A DNA stretch of 64,000 nucleotides from Rahnella sikkimica (GTDB taxonomy: Bacteria > Pseudomonadota > Gammaproteobacteria > Enterobacterales > Enterobacteriaceae), in contig NZ_CP019063.1 of the NCBI RefSeq assembly GCF_002951615.1, positions 186,001 to 250,000 of the forward strand, read 5' to 3'. The notes below the pieces were generated by a model. That model worked only from the letters and a program-made list of their open reading frames with translations. It did no database searches and had not been told where the DNA came from. Both the position numbers and the translations under genes were made by a program. Numbering within the stretch: the first letter of the stretch is position 1; each line of letters opens with the position of its first letter. Below are positions 57,798 through 64,000 of the stretch, in pieces.

Positions 57798-58508
57798 ATG
57801 GATGCTACCGAAATGACGTCACTTATTACTGCTGATTCAAGCCCTGCCCCGCTCCCCATGGAGAAACCGTTATTAATACTGGAAGAGCTTATTTCTCTTT
57901 TTCTCCCTTATGCAGAACCTCTGCAAGAAAAAAGAAGAGGCAACGGTAATCTGCACTTACACGAAAATAACTCTCTGGCAGTTGCGCTGGTCACTGAAGG
58001 GGAAGTCAACGTATACCACCGTTCAGATATGATGTTGCTTGCCACCGCGCGGGCACCTTTTATTCTTGGTTTTCAGGGTTCACTGTTTCAGTACAAGCTT
58101 TTTAAATTCGAACCTGCAAAGGGTTCAAAAATAAGTCTTCTCCCCCGTGAAAAAGCCCTGAAACTCGCCATTAAACATCACGTTTTCCCGCATGTTTTGA
58201 CCTATCAAACGTACCTCAGCGATTATCAGGCGAACCGCAATAACCTGCTGATTAACAGAACGTCACTGCATATTGTTTGCGGCTTACTCGAAGAACTTGG
58301 CACGCTCCCCCCCGAAGAACGCCTCAGCATCGGTGTTTCAAACTATATTCTTGCCCGCAGTAATCTGGCACGCAGCGGCATAATGCGGATCATCGCCACC
58401 CTGCGTGAAGAGGGATTTATCACCGTGGAAAATGGAAAATTGATTCAATTGGTTAAACCGCTTCCCGAGAATATACCGGCCAAATATCATAAAAGTCATG
58501 GCAGCTAA
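57798..58508 (+). CDS. IprA/YaiV-like winged-helix regulator (Crp-fold)
   Basis: A 236-residue protein with an N-terminal cyclic-nucleotide-binding-like beta-barrel (NSLAVALVTEGEVNVYHRSD) and a C-terminal winged helix (LGTLPPEERLSIGVSNYILA, SNLARSGIMRIIATLREEGF). Residues for cAMP binding are not visible, as in the IprA group, whose E. coli and Salmonella members affect oxidative stress response. It is divergent from the bgl PTS gene, with two autotransporter genes following on the same strand. A shared upstream element suggests it regulates itself and them. Confidence 0.75.
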   Translation: MDATEMTSLITADSSPAPLPMEKPLLILEELISLFLPYAEPLQEKRRGNGNLHLHENNSLAVALVTEGEVNVYHRSDMMLLATARAPFILGFQGSLFQYKLFKFEPAKGSKISLLPREKALKLAIKHHVFPHVLTYQTYLSDYQANRNNLLINRTSLHIVCGLLEELGTLPPEERLSIGVSNYILARSNLARSGIMRIIATLREEGFITVENGKLIQLVKPLPENIPAKYHKSHGS

Positions 58509-58627
58509 GCTTGCGTAATATGTTAAATAATCTAGCGAATCACTTCAATTAATTGTTATTTACATAACAACCACCAATATAAATATAAATTTCATTTCCA
58601 ACACCTATTTAAATATTTCCCAATTGT

Positions 58628-58641
58628 GTCCAAAAGTGGAC
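58628..58641. promoter_or_regulatory. GTCCA-N4-TGGAC element and conserved promoter, first autotransporter
   Basis: GTCCAAAAGTGGAC followed by GAGAAA recurs before the second autotransporter. Both copies are followed about 25 bases on by a GATAT word and later by GGGATTTAATTTC, so the whole upstream stretch is duplicated. The element is 150 bases before the start codon. Confidence 0.55.
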
Positions 58642-58791
58642 GAGAAAAACAAATACAAAATAGATATCCTGTCGCCATCTAATCCCAACAAGAACGGGAT
58701 TTAATTTCAACGCCAGCGCCCTTCCATTTATCACTTTTGAAATGATGATAGGAAAGATGCGCAATACATTCAACAAGGAAGGATTTCAGGA

Positions 58792-60992
58792 ATGAAAAAA
58801 AACACACCCTACACCTGTCACACCAAGAAACTGATGCTGGCTTCTTTAATATCCGTGGCAGTAACTAATCATGTGCAGGCGCAAGATTTAGATTACAGCA
58901 ATCAAACCTATCCTGATATGACCACAACATCAGTATCCGGCGATCTTAATTTTACTGCTGATAATAGCCAGTTTATAAGGGGGCTTAGTGTCACTGCATC
59001 AGATAATCTGGTTGCCGAATTGAATGGTACGACTGTCAGTGATGAAGCAGGATACAATAATGCCAGGATCAATCTAGCCGCAACGAATGGTGACCTTACA
59101 CTCACCCTTAACAACTATGATGTTTTGCCTGCAAATAAGAATCCCGGGGTTGGGTTGCGTATTGATGCATACAACGGTGATGTTAATGTTGATATGAGTA
59201 ATAACCAAAACCCACGGGGTTTTAATATCTATGGCGGCAATGCGACCATAAAAGTCACAGATACACTACTGGGTGCCACCGGTCAAATTTATCCTACAGG
59301 GACTATCACTGAAGTCGGCGCAATGTTTACTGGCGGAAAGGCTGAACTGGATATCTCTAATAGCCAGGTTTTGGGTAACGTTCTTGTTAGTATATATAAT
59401 ACTGGCGGCAGCACGATTCTTAACCTCAATGAAGATACTGTCATGAATGGTAATGCCACCATGACGGGGGGAATAACTCCGTAAATATAGACGGAGCAAC
59501 TTTGTCAGGAAATATTTCCCTCGGTTCTTACCAGGAAAAAGCTGGCGACACAGTAAACTCCACGGTAAATATCGCCAACACAGTTTATCGTGGGAATATC
59601 ACCTCGACAAACAGTAAAGCCGACGATTCTTTAACACTGAATATAAACAGCGGCGGGATTATCGGCGGTGAAGCCGTTGATACTTCTCAGCGAATTACCG
59701 GTTTTAACCGCGTCAGCACCAATATTAATTACGTGGACTCTTCACTGCTGAATACCGGAAAAGCGTCTTATTTCTTCTTCAATGAAGGCGAAGACGTTTT
59801 TATTGCCAATAAAGTCGGCACAAATTCTGTTCTGGATACGGTGCGCACCGGTTCTTACATCAATGACATGATTAATTATCAGATCACTGATGAAAGCGCC
59901 AAACAAGGGCTGGCGGATAAAGGCTATTACAGCATTGTATTTAGCGCCGATCCGATCCCGCCTGCGCCACCGGAACCAACACCGCCAGAGCCAACACCTC
60001 CGGCACCAACACCACCAGAGCCGACACCTCCGGCACCCAAACCTGAGCCAAGGATTGCTGCTGATTTACAGGCCGCTCAGGCAGGTCTGTTAGCCAGTGA
60101 CGATATGATCCACCGCATCGCCAACAGCATTACTCAGCATCTGGACGCCCGCCATATGGGCGAAAACGGCGCGCAAACGGCTGACAGTAATGTCTGGATC
60201 GACGGTATTTATTCCGGCGGCGACCGCACGGCGGGAACCACGGAATACAGCAACGATATCACCGGCTTCCAGCTGGGCGGCGGTACTGCATGGACGTTAT
60301 CTAACGGTGATGCCGTTTCCATTGGTGCCGGTCTGGGTTATCTGCACAACGATCTGGATGTGACCAGCAGCGACGGCAGCAATGACATCGACGGGAATTA
60401 CTACAGCCTTTACGCCAGCTGGACACAGCATCAGGACGAAGGCCAGAACTGGCACCTGTTTGCCGATACCACCGCGACTTACGGCGACATGAGCTATTCC
60501 GCATCTGGCAAAGACGGCACGCTCAATGCGGGGGGCGATTACGACGGTAACTCGTGGTTATGGCAGGCGCGCGTTGGTGCGCAGGTGAATCTGGCCGACG
60601 ACTGGTGGGTTCAGCCTTATACCGTTCTCGGTTACAGCCAGACCAAAACCGATGCGTATAACGACGGTTACAGCCAGGTGGCAGACGGCAAATTCAGCGC
60701 CGGTTTTGCCGGTGCAGGTGTTAAAGCGGGTAAATCCATCCAGCTTAAAGGTGGCCAGGTATTGCGTCCTTACATTGAAACGGCTTACGTCGGGCGTTTC
60801 TCCGAAGACACGAAGTTCAATACGTCAGATTACAACTTCGGCGGCCAGAATCTGAACGGCGGCAGTGTTGGCGCAGGGCTGAATGCACAACTGAGCAAAA
60901 ACTGGAGTACCACGGCTAAAGTGAATACCCTGATTGCCAGTGACGTGAGTAATGAAGTGCACGCGTATGTGGGTGCGGAATTTAAGTTCTGA
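58792..60992 (+). pseudogene. Autotransporter 1, frameshifted at a G6 run (possibly phase-off)
   Basis: A type Va autotransporter split in two frames. 58792-59484 encodes a signal peptide (LMLASLISVAVTNHVQAQ) and the first passenger half. The second frame encodes the rest of the passenger, a PPEPTPPAP linker and a full beta-barrel ending AEFKF. The break is at G6 (59466-59471). With seven G the frame joins as MTGGNNSVNIDGATLSGNIS, which continues smoothly and aligns with the intact paralogue, giving about 733 residues. Five G leads at once to a stop. As it stands only a barrel-less fragment is made. A frameshift in a G run within a surface protein is the usual form of phase variation, but decay cannot be excluded. 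Confidence 0.8.
59466..59471 (+). repeat. G6 homopolymer at the frame break
   Basis: Six G lie between codons ACG and the following A. One added G restores the downstream frame. It sits in the middle of the passenger-coding DNA, about 675 bases from the start. Confidence 0.9.
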
Positions 60993-61024
60993 TATTCATT
61001 TCATGATGTAACATTCAAAACTGT

Positions 61025-61048
61025 AAGGCCGCGAAAGCGGCCTTTTTT
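61025..61048 (+). terminator. Terminator of autotransporter 1
   Basis: The stem AAGGCCGC/GCGGCCTT with loop GAAA is followed by six T. Confidence 0.9.
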
Positions 61049-61347
61049 ATTTATTGCTTCAAACATGGAAATATAAACCTCATCAATACATTGTCATTAT
61101 TCAATACCCACCACATATTTAACCGCTTTTTATTATGTCCAAAAATGGACGAGAAATGAAAAACAAAAATCGATATTCTTGCGTCATGAAATCCCTGAGG
61201 AATGAGGGATTTAATTTCGGCGCCAATACCGCTTCGACCTGAAAATAAAGGCGAAAACGTGCGCAATTCCATTTCTGTTATTAATCGAACTTAATCCATC
61301 ACGATTCAAAGGATGGAGGATATCTTCGTGAAGGAAAATTTTACGCA
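61049..61347. other. Promoter region of autotransporter 2
   Basis: No gene. It repeats the features of the stretch before autotransporter 1: the GTCCA-N4-TGGAC element, a GATAT word, and GGGATTTAATTTC at about 61207-61219. The two upstream regions are therefore paralogous. GGATGGAGGATA lies some 20-30 bases before the ATG. Confidence 0.6.
61137..61150. promoter_or_regulatory. GTCCA-N4-TGGAC element, second autotransporter
   Basis: GTCCAAAAATGGAC followed by GAGAAA is nearly the same as the copy at 58628, and it lies 197 bases before the start codon. Confidence 0.55.
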
Positions 61348-63936
61348 ATGAAGAAAAGAATACGTTATTCATGTCATACGAAAAGAGTCGTTCTGGCGTC
61401 TTTAATCTCTCTGGCTATCGCAAATGGCGCTCATGCTGATATATCGTCCTTGAATTATGGCAACGAAACGGTCAACGATGCGGTTAATTTCTCTGGCCCC
61501 GATAACCTGCAACTCAGCGCGGATGACACCACGTTCAATAACACCCTCAATGTGACGTCAACCGGTGCAAATGCCGACGTTAGCCTGACCAATACCCACA
61601 TCAACGACAGTACGAAATCCGCCTCATCCTCCCTTAATGTTCAGGCCAATGGAGACAGCGGCACGGCAACATTCAATGCTGACAATTTGCAATTTCAGGG
61701 AAGAAGCGTTTCAGTCAACGGCTATACGACTGACGTGACAATTGCCGACAGCGATTTTGAAACAGAAAGTGGCTTCAATTCTCTGGCAATTGGGCAACAA
61801 GGTGATGGCCCCGGACTGGTGAGCCTGACCGGTTCGCATTTCAGCAATCAGGTTTCAGTTAACGCGGATGCAAATCTGTCGTTGTACGCCGATAACAACC
61901 AGTTTGATGGCGGTTTATCTGATGTCCAGAATGGCGATTATGATACCGAAATTAAAAACAGCACCTTTAAAGACAAGATTGATATTCAGTCACTTTATGG
62001 CTCAGCCACAGTGTCGCTCGACAATATTGACTCCATTACCCCGGATAAATCCTCATCTGTGCAAGTTTCCACAGCAACAGACAGTACGCTTACTATCAGC
62101 AATTCCCGGCTTTCGAATGCCGCTCAGATGTACATTTCTAATACCGGTATCGGTGCAACCGCAAATATAAATATTGCCGACAGCCAGATCGGTACCCCGG
62201 ACGGGAATGACCAACAGTTTATGGTTTTAGCGACCGCATTTTCATCCCAAATTGGTGCAACCGGCGCGGCACAACTTTATATCGCTAACAGCCAGATTAA
62301 CGGGGCTGTCGGCGCGATGAACATGAATAAAGGCAGCGCCGAAATAAACCTGACGAACGGTACCGTGGTCAATGGCAACGCCGACCTGATGGGTTCCACA
62401 ATGTTGCTCAATATTGAGGGTGCCCAACTGAACGGCAACATCAATGTCGACAGCGCCGGAGATACTGCCAGTGACGTAACGAATACCACCGTGAATATTT
62501 CTAACGCCACGTATCGCGGGAATATCACCTCTCTCGATAATGCGGCTGATGATTCGTTAACGCTGAACGTGAACGGCGGTGGTGTGATTGGCGGCGAAAA
62601 CCTCGATAACTCCCAGCGTATTACCGGTTTTAACCAGGTCAATGCCCATATTAATTATGTCGACCCGACGCTGGTCAATACCGGCAAATCGTCTTATTTC
62701 TTCTTCAACGAAGGCGAAGACGTCACGATTGCCAACAAGGTCGGCGCGAATTCCGTGCTGGATTCCGTGCGCAGCGGCTCTTACGTGCTGGATCATATTA
62801 ATTATCAGGTGACCGATGAAAGCAGCAAACAAGGGCTGACGGACAAAGGCTATTACAGCATCGCGTTCAGCACAGACACGATCCCGGATCCGAGCCCAAC
62901 GCCTGACCCAGCGCCAAATCCGACACCGGATCCCACCTCAGATCCCACACCAGTTCCAACACCAGAACCCGCTCCGTCACCTAAACCTGCCGAAACCGTC
63001 GCCGCTGATTTACAGGCCGCGCAGGCCGGTCTGTTAGCCAGCGACGATATGATTCATCTGATGGCCAACAGCATTACTCAGCATCTGGATGCCCGCCATA
63101 TGGGCGAAAACGGCCAGCCAAAAGCTGACAGCAATGTCTGGATGGACGGTATGTATTCCGGCGGTGACCGCACGGCGGGCGCAACCCAATACAGTAACGA
63201 TATTTCCGGGTTCCAGTTGGGTGGCGATACGTCACTGGCGCTGTCCAACGGTGACCTGCTGACGGTGGGTGTCGGTCTGGGTTATCTGCACAACGATCTG
63301 GATCTGACCAGCAGCAACGGCAGCAACGACATCGACGGCAATTACTACAGCCTTTACGCCAGCTGGACACAGCATCAGGCCGAAGGCCAGAACTGGCATC
63401 TGTTTGCTGATACCACTGCGACTTACGGCGACATGACCTATTCCGCGTCCGGCAAAGACGGCACGTTGAACGCAGGTGGCGATTACGACGGTAACTCGTG
63501 GTTATGGCAGGCGCGCGTGGGTGCGCAGGTGAATCTGGCCGATGACTGGTGGGTGCAGCCATATACCGTTTTAGGCTACAGCCAGACCAAAACCGATGCG
63601 TATAACGACGGCTACAGCCAGATTTCCAGCGGTAAATACAGCGGTGGTTTTGCCGGTGCAGGTGTGAAAGCGGGTAAAACCATCCAGCTTAAAGGCGGCC
63701 AGGTATTGCGTCCTTACATTGAAACGGCTTACGTCGGGCGTTTCTCTGAGGACACAAAGTTCGATACGTCAGATTATAACTTCGGCGGGCAGAACCTGAA
63801 CGGTGGAAACATCGGCGTCGGGCTGAACGCGACGCTCACTAAAAACTGGAGTACCACGGCCAAAGTGAATACCCTTATTGCCAGTGACGTGAGCAATGAA
63901 GTTCATGCGTATCTGGGCGCTGAGTACAAGTTTTAG
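61348..63936 (+). CDS. Autotransporter 2 (intact, type Va)
   Basis: An 862-residue outer-membrane autotransporter. It has a signal peptide to about residue 30 (LASLISLAIANGAHA). A passenger to about 510 follows, made of short beta-helix-like units (ITNSxx, ADSQIG, ANSQIN, NLTNGTVVNGNA). The Pro/Asp/Thr linker spans about 514-548, and a C-terminal 12-strand beta-barrel ends in AEYKF with the terminal Phe needed for BAM assembly. No protease triad is seen, so the passenger is probably an adhesin or aggregation factor. The last 310 residues are about nine-tenths the same as autotransporter 1, while the passengers differ. Confidence 0.9.
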   Translation: MKKRIRYSCHTKRVVLASLISLAIANGAHADISSLNYGNETVNDAVNFSGPDNLQLSADDTTFNNTLNVTSTGANADVSLTNTHINDSTKSASSSLNVQANGDSGTATFNADNLQFQGRSVSVNGYTTDVTIADSDFETESGFNSLAIGQQGDGPGLVSLTGSHFSNQVSVNADANLSLYADNNQFDGGLSDVQNGDYDTEIKNSTFKDKIDIQSLYGSATVSLDNIDSITPDKSSSVQVSTATDSTLTISNSRLSNAAQMYISNTGIGATANINIADSQIGTPDGNDQQFMVLATAFSSQIGATGAAQLYIANSQINGAVGAMNMNKGSAEINLTNGTVVNGNADLMGSTMLLNIEGAQLNGNINVDSAGDTASDVTNTTVNISNATYRGNITSLDNAADDSLTLNVNGGGVIGGENLDNSQRITGFNQVNAHINYVDPTLVNTGKSSYFFFNEGEDVTIANKVGANSVLDSVRSGSYVLDHINYQVTDESSKQGLTDKGYYSIAFSTDTIPDPSPTPDPAPNPTPDPTSDPTPVPTPEPAPSPKPAETVAADLQAAQAGLLASDDMIHLMANSITQHLDARHMGENGQPKADSNVWMDGMYSGGDRTAGATQYSNDISGFQLGGDTSLALSNGDLLTVGVGLGYLHNDLDLTSSNGSNDIDGNYYSLYASWTQHQAEGQNWHLFADTTATYGDMTYSASGKDGTLNAGGDYDGNSWLWQARVGAQVNLADDWWVQPYTVLGYSQTKTDAYNDGYSQISSGKYSGGFAGAGVKAGKTIQLKGGQVLRPYIETAYVGRFSEDTKFDTSDYNFGGQNLNGGNIGVGLNATLTKNWSTTAKVNTLIASDVSNEVHAYLGAEYKF

Positions 63937-63972
63937 TTAGCGAAACTTTAAATCATGCTCGCGTTCCGCAAA

Positions 63973-64000
63973 AGCCCCGGTCCTCTCAACAGCCGGGGCT
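63973..64000 (+). terminator. Terminator of autotransporter 2 (window edge)
   Basis: The stem AGCCCCGG/CCGGGGCT with a 12-base loop reaches the end of the window, so the expected T run cannot be seen. Confidence 0.7.

Overview
The window reads as chromosome of a Gram-negative enterobacterium (order Enterobacterales). A Yersiniaceae member such as Rahnella or Serratia fits best. The grounds are a Mtr tryptophan permease, MntR, MntP, Kup and PptA that closely resemble the E. coli proteins, an EsaI/EsaR-type quorum-sensing pair, a SitABCD manganese transporter and a bgl-type PTS operon. The genus is an inference from gene content. I saw no phage, insertion sequence, CRISPR array, rRNA or tRNA.

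Layout. 0-8.7 kb: an SDR enzyme, an MFS exporter, an ABC-F ATPase behind a leader peptide with mutually exclusive hairpins, a large membrane HD-GYP protein and a pirin. 8.7-9.5 kb: a gene-free stretch. 9.6-12.5 kb: mtr, then a convergent, 3'-overlapping luxI/luxR pair and a possible small RNA. 13-18 kb: a 61-residue protein, a flavin reductase, sitDCBA and divergent mntR, with an MntR box between sitA and mntR. 18-28 kb: an ABM-domain lipoprotein divergent from an AraC regulator, two small envelope proteins, a ROK-ybjJ-ybjI group, a VOC protein, a polar amino-acid ABC transporter and a Thr/Ala-rich lipoprotein. 28-36 kb: kup, a LysR/nitrilase pair, mntP behind a second MntR box, pptA, small membrane and cytosolic proteins, an MBL hydrolase, the tail of a lost tryptophanyl-tRNA synthetase and a DMT exporter.

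36-46 kb is a 5-oxoproline (or related lactam) utilisation locus. It has a binding protein with pxpB-pxpC, an oppositely oriented aminotransferase, then a LysR regulator, a biotinyl-domain protein without the biotin-accepting lysine, pxpA, an SDR, two permeases and an ATPase. The binding protein lies about 7 kb from its likely permeases. 46-53 kb: a GAF-GGDEF protein, a secreted alpha/beta hydrolase, an MFS/LysR pair and a chemoreceptor ending in a CheR-type pentapeptide. 53-57.5 kb: a beta-glucoside PTS operon with a recognisable RAT/terminator and the antiterminator gene last.

57.8-64 kb: an IprA/Crp-like winged-helix regulator followed by two paralogous autotransporters. The first is broken by a one-base deficit in a G6 run; one more G restores a full-length protein, so it may be phase-variable. 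A GTCYA-N4-TGGAC element lies upstream of all three genes. The strongest leads are this regulator/autotransporter unit, the ABC-F leader, the manganese regulon (two MntR boxes plus an A8-disrupted mntR start) and the biotin-less carrier in the pxp locus.
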